Of a DNA stretch of 45,196 nucleotides, positions 16,678 through 26,500 are shown in pieces. This DNA comes from Cytophagales bacterium. Lineage in GTDB: Bacteria; Bacteroidota; Bacteroidia; Cytophagales; Cyclobacteriaceae. The stretch lies in the NCBI GenBank assembly GCA_003500135.1, contig DNTA01000325.1:1-45196 (forward strand). The letters run 5' to 3'. The notes beneath the pieces are model-generated. The model was not told the origin of the DNA. It saw nothing but the letters and a program-made list of their open reading frames with translations, and ran no database searches. Every line of letters starts with the position of its first letter. Within the stretch, counting starts at the first letter, position 1. Position numbers and translations under genes: made by a program.

Positions 16678-16707
16678 TTGCAGTTTTCACAATTATTCAT
16701 ACCTTTG
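16678..16707 (+). promoter_or_regulatory. Bacteroidota sigma-A promoter for the secreted protein-secDF unit
   Basis: TTG at 16678-16680 (-33) and TACCTTTG at 16700-16707 (-7, matching TAnnTTTG) are separated by 19 bp, the ideal layout for this phylum. It sits 15 bp upstream of the GTG at 16722. This is the cleanest promoter in the window. Confidence 0.75.
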
Positions 16708-16721
16708 CTCGCCCTAAAAAC

Positions 16722-17066
16722 GTGATTTTGAAGCGCTTCATACTTATATCGCTTTCGGTTTTATTGTTCGTTGCCAATGCTTCCGGCAACTCGATTGAAG
16801 TGTATACCCAAAACCCGGCACATGAACAACCTGACATAGATCACGATATACCTTCTGATGAGCAGGGTGAAGCCTATGTTATAAAAATGATCCAGGCGCC
16901 TGTATCATTGCTTCATTTGCATTTTCATGCCGACCTCTCTTTTGAATTTGATTTATATGAAATTTCAGAGGAGACTGTATCGGAAACACTTACCCTCCTC
17001 TCGCTTCATGAAACTAAATTATATAAAAGATTATTCCGTACTATTATTTCCCCTAATGCTCCCTAG
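16722..17066 (+). CDS. Small secreted protein of unknown function upstream of secDF
   Basis: Protein of 114 aa that I do not recognise. The start is GTG. Residues 1-22 form a clear Sec signal peptide (basic LKR, hydrophobic core, VANASG cleavage region). The mature part is acidic, with an HEQPDIDHDIP stretch, a His-containing LLHLHFHADLSFEF segment that could be a beta strand, and a Lys/Arg-rich C-terminus. It has its own good promoter and precedes secDF by 102 bp with no terminator between, so both genes are probably on one transcript. Function cannot be inferred. Confidence 0.7.
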   Translation: MILKRFILISLSVLLFVANASGNSIEVYTQNPAHEQPDIDHDIPSDEQGEAYVIKMIQAPVSLLHLHFHADLSFEFDLYEISEETVSETLTLLSLHETKLYKRLFRTIISPNAP

Positions 17067-17168
17067 CATTTAAAGACTTAACTGAAATCTACTTTCCCCT
17101 GAATACGGTCCAGGGAACCAATTTTAATTATTTATTCAAGAATCATTTATTAACAAATATTAATTATC

Positions 17169-20100
17169 ATGCGTAATAGAGGTTTTATCGTATTTCTTAC
17201 GGTGATCGTTACGCTTCTCTGTGTATACTATTTGTCTTTTACATTTGTATCAAGAAGCGTAAATCAAGATGCCATTACCTATGCCAAAGATGCTGAAGGT
17301 AATGTTGACTTTTCAAAAAAACAGGCCTATCTCGATTCTATTTGGAACGAGACGGTGTACAATCTGTTTGGCGCCGAGTACACTCTGAAAGAAGTAAAAG
17401 AAACAGAGCTTAGCCTCGGACTTGACCTTCAGGGTGGTATGCACGTAACTCTCGAGGTATCCCCAGTAGATATCATTTTAGGTCTTAGTGGCAATAGCCA
17501 GGACCCGGCCTTACTCGAGGCACTGGATAAAGCAAGGGAAATGCAAAAAACCAGCAATGAGAGTTTTGCAAACCTTTTTTACCAGGCATTTCAGGAAACC
17601 AGTCCCGACCAGAAACTTGCCCCTATCTTTACCAATGCTTCAAACCGGGATAAAATCAGTTTTGAAGATACGGATCAGGAGGTGCTGAATGTGATCAAAG
17701 AAGAAATCACCCAGGCCATCGATCGTTCATTCGAAATTTTGCGAACTCGTGTTGACCGCTTTGGTACTTCACAACCCAATATTCAGCGATTACAGGGTAC
17801 CGGTAGAATTCAGATCGAATTGCCGGGCGTAGAAAACCAGGAAAGGGTAAGAAAACTGCTACAAGGTGTGGCAAAACTGGAATTCTGGGAAGTGAGTGAA
17901 TTCACTGAAAATTTTGAGTCGCTTCAGGCTATCAATAATAAACTTGTTCAGGAAGAACAACTCAAAAGTACGGATGTTGACGAACTTGGTGAAGAAGCCT
18001 ATCAGGATGCTTTAGCTGAACTGGCTGTAACCGAAGAAACTGTAGAAGAAGTTGACACGATTAGCTCAGAGGACAGCCTGGAAGCATTGTTGACCGATAC
18101 CACTGCTGCAGACACTGCCGCTACACCGGAAATATCTCAGTTTTTCACCATGATCAACTTCCCCCAGGGATTGGTCGACCTGAAAGATACCCTTCAGGTA
18201 AACCGTATTTTAGACCGAATGGAAAATGGCGATCTTAAGGGCCTTTTCCCAGGTACACTTAAATTCCTCTGGGGCGTTAAACCCATGGAAATTGAAGGGG
18301 AAGACCCAATGATGCCACTCTATATCGTACGTGTGGGAAGAGGCGGAAAAGCACCTTTGACCGGTGAGGTGATCACCGATGCCCGACAATCATTCGATGA
18401 AGGTGGCGGACCATCTGTATCGATGAGTATGAATGCAGTAGGCGCCAAAAAATGGCGCAACCTAACTCGTGAAAACGTTGGAAGAAGAATCGCCATCGTG
18501 CTGGACAATTATGTATATTCAGCTCCTAATGTGCAAAATGAAATTCCGGGCGGACAGTCTGTTATTACCGGTAATTTTACCATGGAAGAAGCGGAAGACC
18601 TTGCCAATGTGCTAAAAGCCGGCGCCCTGCCAGCCAGAACGAGAATTGTGGAAGAAGCGGTTATCGGACCAACCTTGGGTAAAGAAGCCCAAAAACAGGG
18701 TATCTTCTCAATGGTAGCCGGTTTGGTGATCGTTATTTTATTCATGTTTGCCTACTATTCAAAAGGTGGTTTGGTAGCTAACGTCGCACTTGTCTTCAAC
18801 GTATTCTTCATTTTGGGTATTCTGGCCCAGCTCAATGCGGCGCTTACCTTGCCCGGTATTGCCGGTATTGTATTGACCATCGGTATGTCGATCGATGCGA
18901 ACGTACTTATTTTTGAAAGGATAAGGGAAGAATTAAGGGGAGGATCAGCGCTGTTAAGAGCGATCTCACAAGGTTATAACAAGGCATTCAGCTCTATCCT
19001 CGATGCGAACGTAACTACTTTTATCACGGGCGCCATTCTATTTGTTCTTGGTTCAGGACCTGTTAAAGGTTTTGCTACCACCCTGATGATCGGTATCGTT
19101 TGTTCATTCTTCACTGCCGTATTCATCACCAGGGTAATAGTTACCTGGATGACGAAAAAAGGTGATGAAAGCAAGATTTCTTTTGAGACAGGCTTATCGA
19201 AAAAGGCGCTTTCCAGCCTTTCTATCGATTTCATGAGCAGGAGAAGAATTGCCTACATTGGTTCAGCCATTTTTATTGTCGTTGGTTTGTCATTGGTAGT
19301 GGTACAGGGCGGACTGAATTATGGTGTCGACTTTACCGGTGGCCGGTCATATATCGTAGAATTTCAAAATCCGGTAGTTCCATCCGAGTTGGAGCCTTCT
19401 TTGGGTCAAACATTTGAAGGTTTGGGAACCGAAGTAAAAACATATGGCGCCAATAATATCTTGAAAATTACGTCCGGTTACCTCATCAATGATGAGTCTT
19501 CCGAAGCGGATCAAGAGGTAAAAAGCAAGCTCATCGGAGGAATAGAGGCACATACCGGCCTGAACTACACTGAAGATGATCGCAATATCAACGAAACCAA
19601 CTTCAGTATTGTGGGATCGTCAAAAGTGGGGGCAACCATTGCAGATGATATCAAACGCACTTCCCAGGAATCGATCATAGTAGCGTTAATTGCTATTTTC
19701 CTATATATTCTGATCCGATTCCGCAAATGGCAATTCGGTGTTGGTGCGGTTGCCGCATTGTTCCACGATGTAATGGTGGTGATCAGCGCCTTTGCTTTCG
19801 CCCGACTGTTTGGTAAGGCTTTTGAAATTGACCAGGTTTTCATTGCATCGTTGCTGACCATTGTCGGTTACTCGATCAACGATACTGTGGTTGTATTCGA
19901 TAGGATCAGGGAAAACCTGATTTTAAAACCTCATACACAAAACAAGGAAACTTTTAATATCTCCCTGAATGAAACGCTCAACAGAACACTCATTACATCA
20001 TTAACTACTTTGATTGTAATTTTAGTACTGTTGATATTTGGTGGCGAAGTATTGAGAGGATTCTCCTTTGCCTTGTTGGTGGGTATTCTGGTTGGTACTT

Positions 20101-20177
20101 ATTCGTCTGTATTCATTGCTTCACCAATATCTCTTGATTTCTTCAATAAAAGCCTTAAATCAAAAGGTGATAGCTAG
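17169..20177 (+). CDS. secDF: Protein translocase subunit SecDF (fused)
   Basis: Inner-membrane, proton-driven accessory of the Sec translocon (1002 aa), with SecD and SecF in one chain as is usual in Bacteroidota. The SecD half has the first TM at about residues 7-27, then LGLDLQGGMHVTLEV, a large periplasmic P1 region (about 60-500) with an acidic insert near 280-320, and GMSIDANVLIFERIREE in TM4. The SecF half begins near residue 683 and carries GVDFTGGRSY and the matching GYSINDTVVVFDRIREN. Twelve TM helices are expected in all. A strong terminator follows. Confidence 0.97.
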   Translation: MRNRGFIVFLTVIVTLLCVYYLSFTFVSRSVNQDAITYAKDAEGNVDFSKKQAYLDSIWNETVYNLFGAEYTLKEVKETELSLGLDLQGGMHVTLEVSPVDIILGLSGNSQDPALLEALDKAREMQKTSNESFANLFYQAFQETSPDQKLAPIFTNASNRDKISFEDTDQEVLNVIKEEITQAIDRSFEILRTRVDRFGTSQPNIQRLQGTGRIQIELPGVENQERVRKLLQGVAKLEFWEVSEFTENFESLQAINNKLVQEEQLKSTDVDELGEEAYQDALAELAVTEETVEEVDTISSEDSLEALLTDTTAADTAATPEISQFFTMINFPQGLVDLKDTLQVNRILDRMENGDLKGLFPGTLKFLWGVKPMEIEGEDPMMPLYIVRVGRGGKAPLTGEVITDARQSFDEGGGPSVSMSMNAVGAKKWRNLTRENVGRRIAIVLDNYVYSAPNVQNEIPGGQSVITGNFTMEEAEDLANVLKAGALPARTRIVEEAVIGPTLGKEAQKQGIFSMVAGLVIVILFMFAYYSKGGLVANVALVFNVFFILGILAQLNAALTLPGIAGIVLTIGMSIDANVLIFERIREELRGGSALLRAISQGYNKAFSSILDANVTTFITGAILFVLGSGPVKGFATTLMIGIVCSFFTAVFITRVIVTWMTKKGDESKISFETGLSKKALSSLSIDFMSRRRIAYIGSAIFIVVGLSLVVVQGGLNYGVDFTGGRSYIVEFQNPVVPSELEPSLGQTFEGLGTEVKTYGANNILKITSGYLINDESSEADQEVKSKLIGGIEAHTGLNYTEDDRNINETNFSIVGSSKVGATIADDIKRTSQESIIVALIAIFLYILIRFRKWQFGVGAVAALFHDVMVVISAFAFARLFGKAFEIDQVFIASLLTIVGYSINDTVVVFDRIRENLILKPHTQNKETFNISLNETLNRTLITSLTTLIVILVLLIFGGEVLRGFSFALLVGILVGTYSSVFIASPISLDFFNKSLKSKGDS

Positions 20178-20197
20178 TTTATAAATTATTCACACTA

Positions 20198-20232
20198 AAA
20201 GCTGCTTCGAGTTCGGAGCAGCTTTTTTTTGC
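20198..20232 (+). terminator. Intrinsic terminator of secDF
   Basis: AAAAGCTGCTtCG pairs with CGgAGCAGCTTTT around AGTT, followed by a run of eight T. It lies 20 bp after the secDF stop. Confidence 0.85.
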
Positions 20233-20685
20233 CATAAAAAAACCGGCCCAGGGGATGAACCGGTTGTATCAGGGGATGGTAGAGATGGTTGTTTGGATGG
20301 TAAATGGCTTGTCAAATAGAGTGATAAGTTGTTAATGCGCTGTCTTTACTTTATTTGGAACCAAAAACCGATGGCTAATTTAATGATTAGTTATAACATA
20401 CAAAATCACATCTATAATTTTTAACTAGATTCATATGTAACAAAAATCACGATTTTTGTCGAAACATTTAAATATTTCATCCGCCTATCTCCCGATTTTA
20501 TTATAAATATTACATAAACAGATAACACAACTTTAAATGAGTGATATTTAAAGTTTAATAACCAATAAATGTATTTGTTGTTGATGTAAGTTTTTTGGGC
20601 AATCTTTTCTTCACGATTTTATCATCACAGCTACTGGTACATTCCTAGATTTAAAAAAGCAGGTAGAATAGCGAATTGAACGCTT
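20233..20685. other. AT-rich convergent spacer
   Basis: No coding pattern in 450 bp between secDF and terC. Near its left end, AACCGG...CCGGTT (20241-20266) forms a second weak hairpin. The 9-mer CAGGGGATG occurs twice (about 20249 and 20271), 22 bp apart. The rest is low-complexity AT-rich DNA without hairpins that I can see. Confidence 0.4.
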
Positions 20686-21429
20686 TTAATTTTCCTCTAT
20701 CCTCTTGTTTAGTTTTAATACCCTTCTCCTTTTCGTGATCTGGATGTTGATCATTTCGACTAAGAGCGAGAAAAACACGGCAAAGTAAATATAGCCTTTA
20801 GGTACCTCATAATGAAATGCCTCTATCATGAGCATAAAACCGATGAGAATTAGGAATGATAAAGCCAAAACTTCGAGAGAGGGATGTTTTTTGATCACAT
20901 CGGCTATACGACTCGCAAATAAGAGCATGATCACCATCGAAATGATCACAGCTGTAATCATAAGCCAAAGTTCTTTGGTCAACCCGATGGCGGTAAGGAT
21001 CGAATCAACTGAAAAGATGATATCAATGAGTATAATTTGAACAATGACCGAAGTAAATGAAGCTTTTGCTATTTCTTTTGCGTATTCTCCTTCCACTTCC
21101 ATTTTTTCATGTATCTCTTTGGCGCTCTTAAAAAGCAAAAACAAACCACCGGCCAGCAGTATCACATCCCTTAAACTGAATGGATGGTCAAAAATCGTAA
21201 AAAGAGGCTCCTGAATGGCCATGAGATATGATAAAAAGAATAACAAAACCACCCGGTTTACCAAAGCAAGTGTAATTCCGATAAACCGTGCCCTTCCTTG
21301 CTTTGATTCTTCTAATTTGTTGGATACAATAGAGATAAAAATAATATTGTCTACACCCAGCACAATCTCCAATAAGGTCAGTGTTAGAAGTGCAATCAGG
21401 TTTTCCGGGGTAAGCAGTGCTTCCATCAT
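20686..21429 (-). CDS. TerC family integral membrane protein
   Basis: Membrane protein (247 aa) with seven likely TM helices. The family signatures LLTLTLLEIVLGVDNIIFISI (first helix with the conserved Glu and Asp) and QIILIDIIFSVDSILTAIGL are both present, each with the paired acidic residues thought to bind metal ions. TerC-like proteins are linked to Mn2+ export or metalation of exported proteins; the exact ion here is unknown. Two adjacent ATG codons can start it (21427-21429 or 21424-21426). It begins three bases after the purM stop, so it is co-transcribed with purM. Confidence 0.9.
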   Translation of the reverse strand: MMEALLTPENLIALLTLTLLEIVLGVDNIIFISIVSNKLEESKQGRARFIGITLALVNRVVLLFFLSYLMAIQEPLFTIFDHPFSLRDVILLAGGLFLLFKSAKEIHEKMEVEGEYAKEIAKASFTSVIVQIILIDIIFSVDSILTAIGLTKELWLMITAVIISMVIMLLFASRIADVIKKHPSLEVLALSFLILIGFMLMIEAFHYEVPKGYIYFAVFFSLLVEMINIQITKRRRVLKLNKRIEEN

Positions 21430-21432
21430 GAT

Positions 21433-22596
21433 TTAATATTCGAATGTGCCGTATTTACTTTTTATGGTCAGCCTTTTGTTTGGAGAGGCCTCTACACGCC
21501 CGACAATTTTTGCATCTATACTAAACGATTGGGCTGAATCAATACACCCCTGAGCATGTTTTTCAGGCAGGTAAATTTCCATGCGGTGCCCCATGTTAAA
21601 AACTTTGTACATCTCTTTCCAGTCAGTTCGGCTTTGTTCCTGGATGATTTTAAAAAGCGGTGGAAGATCAAATAAATTATCTTTGATCACATGAAGCTTA
21701 TCGACAAAATGCATGACTTTTGTCTGCGCACCACCACTGCAGTGAATGAGGCCATGTATTTCATTTCTTAGGGATCCCAATATTTTTTTCAATACAGGAG
21801 CATATGTCCTGGTTGGTGAAAGCGCCAGCTTACCCATATCTACCTGCACACCTTCCACTTCATCGGTAAGATGATAATTGCCCGTGTAGACCAACCCATG
21901 GTCAACTGCCGGGTCGTAACTTTCCGGATACTTTTCTGCATAGGTTTTTGCAAAAACATCATGCCGGGCCGAGGTAAGGCCATTACTTCCCATACCGCCG
22001 TTGTATTCAGTTTCATAGCTTGCCTGACCAAAAGAAGACAAACCAACAATCACATCGCCGGGCTGGATCTTATCATTGGATATTATTTGATCCCTACGTG
22101 TACGGGCAATCACCGTTGAATCTACAATTATCGTGCGCACGAGATCACCAACATCGGCCGTTTCACCTCCGGTACTGATAATATCGACACCTTGGTCGCG
22201 AAGCATTTGCAAAACTTCTTCCGCACCATTGATTATTGCGGCGATCACTTCGCCAGGAATAAGGCGCTTATTGCGACCTATTGTAGAAGAATATAAAATA
22301 TTATCCACTGCCCCCACGCAAGCCAGGTCATCAATATTCATAATGATCGCATCCTGGGCAATGCCTTTCCAAACCGAAAGGTCGCCCGTTTCCTTCCAAT
22401 AAAGATAGGCGAGGGAAGATTTGGTCCCCGCTCCATCCGCATGCATAATATTGCAATACTCCGGGTCGCCATGGAGCATGTCGGGCACAATCTTGCAAAA
22501 CGCTTTTGGGAAAAGCCCTTTATCCAGGTTTTTTATGGCGCTATGTACATCTTCTTTATCGGCGGAAACACCTCGTTGGCGGTAACGTTCGTTCAT
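21433..22596 (-). CDS. purM: Phosphoribosylformylglycinamidine cyclo-ligase (AIR synthase)
   Basis: ATP-dependent enzyme (387 aa) making 5-aminoimidazole ribotide, the step after PurL in purine synthesis. The sequence reads RYRQRGVSADKEDVHSAI near the N-terminus, then HADGAGTKSSLAYLY, MNIDDLACVGAVDN and the glycine-rich ISTGGETADVGD, and later VGLSSFGQASYETEYNGGMGSNG. It is the longer Bacteroidota-type PurM. A minus-strand TATCTTTG -7 box lies 21 bp upstream of the ATG, inside the gap to the CHAD gene. Confidence 0.93.
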   Translation of the reverse strand: MNERYRQRGVSADKEDVHSAIKNLDKGLFPKAFCKIVPDMLHGDPEYCNIMHADGAGTKSSLAYLYWKETGDLSVWKGIAQDAIIMNIDDLACVGAVDNILYSSTIGRNKRLIPGEVIAAIINGAEEVLQMLRDQGVDIISTGGETADVGDLVRTIIVDSTVIARTRRDQIISNDKIQPGDVIVGLSSFGQASYETEYNGGMGSNGLTSARHDVFAKTYAEKYPESYDPAVDHGLVYTGNYHLTDEVEGVQVDMGKLALSPTRTYAPVLKKILGSLRNEIHGLIHCSGGAQTKVMHFVDKLHVIKDNLFDLPPLFKIIQEQSRTDWKEMYKVFNMGHRMEIYLPEKHAQGCIDSAQSFSIDAKIVGRVEASPNKRLTIKSKYGTFEY

Positions 22597-22616
22597 ATCA
22601 TTACGATTATTCGGCG

Positions 22617-22624
22617 CAAAGATA
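22617..22624 (-). promoter_or_regulatory. Putative -7 element of purM
   Basis: Minus-strand TATCTTTG (TAnnTTTG), 20 bp before the purM ATG. No good -33 partner was found, as the region upstream is the 3' end of the CHAD gene. Confidence 0.4.
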
Positions 22625-22635
22625 AGAATCCTTTT

Positions 22636-23472
22636 TTAATCGTAAGGAACGAGCGGATTTGAAGTTTTTACTGTAAATATTTTTTTAAGATCGTCAGCTA
22701 ACCTGATCGACTGCTCATGTAAATCCCCCGTATATTTCACTTTCCTTTTGAATTCCGAATCTTCCGGTATCTTTTCAATCACTTTTCCAGGAAGGCTTCC
22801 ATATAAAACCTGTCTGTCGTGCACGTCGCCTAATGCCTGCTCTTGTTTTTTTACTTTCTTTTTTAAAGGTTTGATGATCTCCTTTTCCTGATCCCCAAAA
22901 AATTTTAAAGCATAAAATATTTTCTTCCAGGTTTTTCGGGTATCGTGCAGCGCATCGTTGAAATAATCCCTTTTGTTTAAATCTTTTAAGTTTTGCAATT
23001 CCACACTCAATATATGGTGCAAGGTTGACCTTTCTAGCATGGGTCGTTGTTGCCTGTATTGCTTAAACTCCTCTTTTGACCAATAATTTTGTGCCATTTC
23101 CGTATTCAGGAATTTTTTCAATTTCTTATTTTTCTTTTTCCATTTTTTATCTCTTTTATTACGCAATTTGTCCAGCAATTTATCCGGCAACCCGAGTTCA
23201 TAGAGCAGTTTTGTTTCATTTTCAATATCACGAACCTTACCTCCCAGTTTATACAGCTTTTTAAAGGATTTAAACTGTTTATCCGGATGTATATTCAATA
23301 TCTCATAGAAATGATCAATTGCCCGAATCTTCTTATATGTTTTCCTGTAATTATGTAATCTTTTACGTGAGGCCTTTTCCTTTATTTTTGCTGCTCTATA
23401 TCGCGTAAGTCTTAAATAAAACAATGCCAGGCCATCGATGGTGGTAATTTCTTGTTTTTTAAAATTATCCAT
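22636..23472 (-). CDS. CHAD domain-containing protein
   Basis: Very basic, all-helical protein (278 aa) with the two-fold CHAD repeat. Half one has RLHNYRKTYKKIRAIDHF (His40) and half two has ALHDTRKTWKKIFYALKFF (His176); each is followed by a second helix pattern (GGKVRDIENET and LGDVHDRQVL). CHAD domains are polyphosphate-binding modules, often next to CYTH triphosphatases or polyphosphate enzymes. No such partner is seen here; it lies between purL and purM. The Lys/Arg richness (for example residues 105-121) fits a polyanion-binding role. The gene is 40 bp upstream of purM and may be co-transcribed with it. Confidence 0.82.
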   Translation of the reverse strand: MDNFKKQEITTIDGLALFYLRLTRYRAAKIKEKASRKRLHNYRKTYKKIRAIDHFYEILNIHPDKQFKSFKKLYKLGGKVRDIENETKLLYELGLPDKLLDKLRNKRDKKWKKKNKKLKKFLNTEMAQNYWSKEEFKQYRQQRPMLERSTLHHILSVELQNLKDLNKRDYFNDALHDTRKTWKKIFYALKFFGDQEKEIIKPLKKKVKKQEQALGDVHDRQVLYGSLPGKVIEKIPEDSEFKRKVKYTGDLHEQSIRLADDLKKIFTVKTSNPLVPYD

Positions 23473-23485
23473 ACCTACATATACG

Positions 23486-23525
23486 AAAAAAGCCCTGCTG
23501 ATTTACAACAGGGCTCCTTTTTTTG
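23486..23525. terminator. Intrinsic terminator of purL
   Basis: AGCCCTG pairs with CAGGGCT (23491-23515) around an 11-base loop, with an A-run on the left and a T-run on the right. On the minus strand this gives a hairpin plus U-tract just after the purL stop, and it separates purL from the CHAD gene. Confidence 0.8.
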
Positions 23526-23539
23526 ATTTTAAATGTGAT

Positions 23540-26500
23540 CTATTTTGGGTTCTCCACCCATTTTCTGGCGTTCACAAATGCTTCGATCCAGGGGGTTATT
23601 TCATCATTTTTCCGCTCCGAAGGATAATATCCCCAATTCCATGGATAGGTTGCTCTTTCGAGGTGTGGCATCATCACAAGATGCCGGCCGTCTGCTGAAC
23701 AAAGTGCGGCTGTATTGTAATCGGAACCGTTAGGATTGCCCGGGTAAGCGCTATGGTGATATTTCATTGGGATGTGATAGGCGCTTTCCTCCTCCGGAAG
23801 GTTGAATTTGCCCTCGCCATGCGCCACCCATATGCCCAGCCTGCTACCTGCAAGTGTTTTCAGCATCACACTTTGGTTTTCATGAATATCCACATTTAAA
23901 AATATAGATTCGAATTTGTGGGAATCATTGTGCTGCATCGTAGGTTTTTGATCTTTTTCAGGCGTTACAACCCCCAGTTCCATCATCAGCTGGCAACCAT
24001 TGCACACACCCAGTGAAAGGGTGTCTTTGCGGGCATAAAATTTATCGAGGGCTTCCTTGGCTTTAGGATTGTAGAGAAATGCACCGGCCCATCCTTTGGC
24101 GGAGCCCAGTACGTCGGAATTGGAAAACCCTCCTACGAAAACGATCATATTGATCTCCTCCAGGGTTTCCCGGCCACTGATCAGGTCGGTCATGTGGACG
24201 TCTTTTACATCGAAGCCGGCCAAATGAAGCGCCCAGGCCATTTCGCGATCTCCATTCACCCCTTTTTCTCGTATGATAGCCGCCTGTGTTCCTGATCTTT
24301 TTCTTCGCTTGTGATCTATTCCATGGCCAGAATACTTACCATTGAAATGTTGTGGGAATGTATACTCCAAGGCCTGCTCTTTGTAATGATCAAAGCGCGA
24401 TTTGGCAAGTTCAGCAGGCGTCTGCTTCTCGTCCATCAAATATGAAGTACGATACCAGGTGTCGCGCAAATAATCAATATCGAGTTCAAGCTGCATTCCG
24501 GAAGTCCTCACATTGAACCTGCGCCCGGAAAGTACATTCGCCAATTCGAAATATTCAATGTTGTTATCGGACAATATTCCATAGGCTTTACTACCTGCTT
24601 CTACCTGGATCAACAATCCCGGGTTTTCGCTAAAGAGAATGTCAACTATTTCATCGCGATCGTACTGACTGAGATCTACTTCAACCCCGCTTGAAGGTTG
24701 AGCAAAATTCATCTCCAGCAGTGCAGTGATCATTCCACCAGCAGAAATGTCATGACCCGATAGGATCAATCCCTCTTCAATGAGCATCTGGATGGTATCG
24801 AAAGCATGGGCAAAATAGGCCGGGCCTGTTACATCAGGGGTATCTTCACCAAGCCGGTTGACTATCTGGCCAAAGCTGCTTCCACCGAGCTTAAACTGAT
24901 CTTTTGATAAATTGATGTAAAGCAGTTTCGACCCTTCAATAGGCTCAATAACCGGCTCAACTACTTTTCTTATGTTACTCACTTCAGCTCCTGCTGAAAT
25001 GATCACTGTGCCCGGCGCATAAACTTTTTCCCCATCCGGGTATTTTTGGGTCATGGATAGTGAATCCTTTCCTGTGGGAATATTGATCCCCAATGCCAGG
25101 GCAAAGTCACTCGCTGCTTTCACGGCGTTGTACAACCGGGCATCTTCTCCGGGGTTTTTACAAGGCCACATCCAGTTGGCGCTTAATGAGATGCCTTTCA
25201 GGCCGCCTTCAATTGGCGCCCAAATAATATTGGTCAATGCTTCGGTAATGGCAAGTACAGAACCCTTTTCCGCACTAACCAGGGCAGCAGCCGGTGCATG
25301 GCCTATCGCCGTTGCAATACCTTTTATGCCCTGATAGTCGATGGCAGAAACACCTACATTATTCAGTGGAAGTTGTATCGGCCCGGCCGTTTGTTGCTTG
25401 GCCACTTTTCCGGTAACAGAGCGGTCAACTTTATTGGTCAACCAGTCTTTACAGGCGACACCTTCCAACTGCAATACCTGTTCAATGTAATATGCAACCA
25501 ATGCGAGGTCATAGGCTACTTTTTTATATTCGGCAGGGAGCGATTTATCTTTCATGATGGTCTTTGGCGGGTTGCCAAACATATCCATCAGGTTGAGATT
25601 AATAGGCTTTTCCCCGTCTTTTTGCAAAAACACAAATTTAAGGTCGCCCGTGGTTTCGCCCACCACGTACATTGGAGCACGTTCGCGATCGGCAATTGCT
25701 TTGAGCAGCGCAAGGTCTTTTTCTTTTAATACCAGACCCATGCGTTCCTGCGATTCATTTCCGATAATTTCCTTGGCAGAAAGCGTAGGGTCTCCGATGG
25801 GCAGCTTATCCATTTCAATCACTCCGCCGGTTTCTTCCACAAGTTCCGACAGGCAGTTCAGGTGCCCGCCTGCACCGTGATCGTGTATGGATACGATGGG
25901 GTTCTCGTCAGACTCAGCCAGGGCCCGAATGGCATTGGTTACCCTCTTTTGCATCTCAGGATTGGACCTTTGCACGGCATTGAGCTCTATCGCATTGGCG
26001 AACTCACCGGTATCGACGGAGGAAACGGCTCCTCCACCCATTCCGATCCGGTAGTTATCCCCTCCCAGCAAAACTACTTTTTCCCCTTTTTCCGGAGTGT
26101 CTTTCTGGCTGTCTGCCTTTTTACCATAACCGATACCTCCCGCCAGCATGATTACTTTATCATAGCCTAATTTGGCGGCATTTTCAAAGTGCTCAAAGGT
26201 AAATACTGACCCGCAAATAAGGGGCTGGCCAAATTTATTTCCGAAATCTGAAGCCCCATTGGAAGCCTTGATCAGTATTTCATCCGGTTTTTGATAAAGC
26301 CACTTTCGCGCTTCTGTGGCCTTTTCCCAACTCCTTCCACCGTCGAGTCTTGGATAGGCCGTCATATACACTGCCGTTCCCGCAAGTGGCATGGCGCCTT
26401 TTCCACCGCCTACCCGATCACGAATTTCGCCGCCACTTCCGGTAGCCGCACCGTTAAATGGTTCCACAGTTGTTGGGAAATTGTGCGTTTCAGCTTTTAG

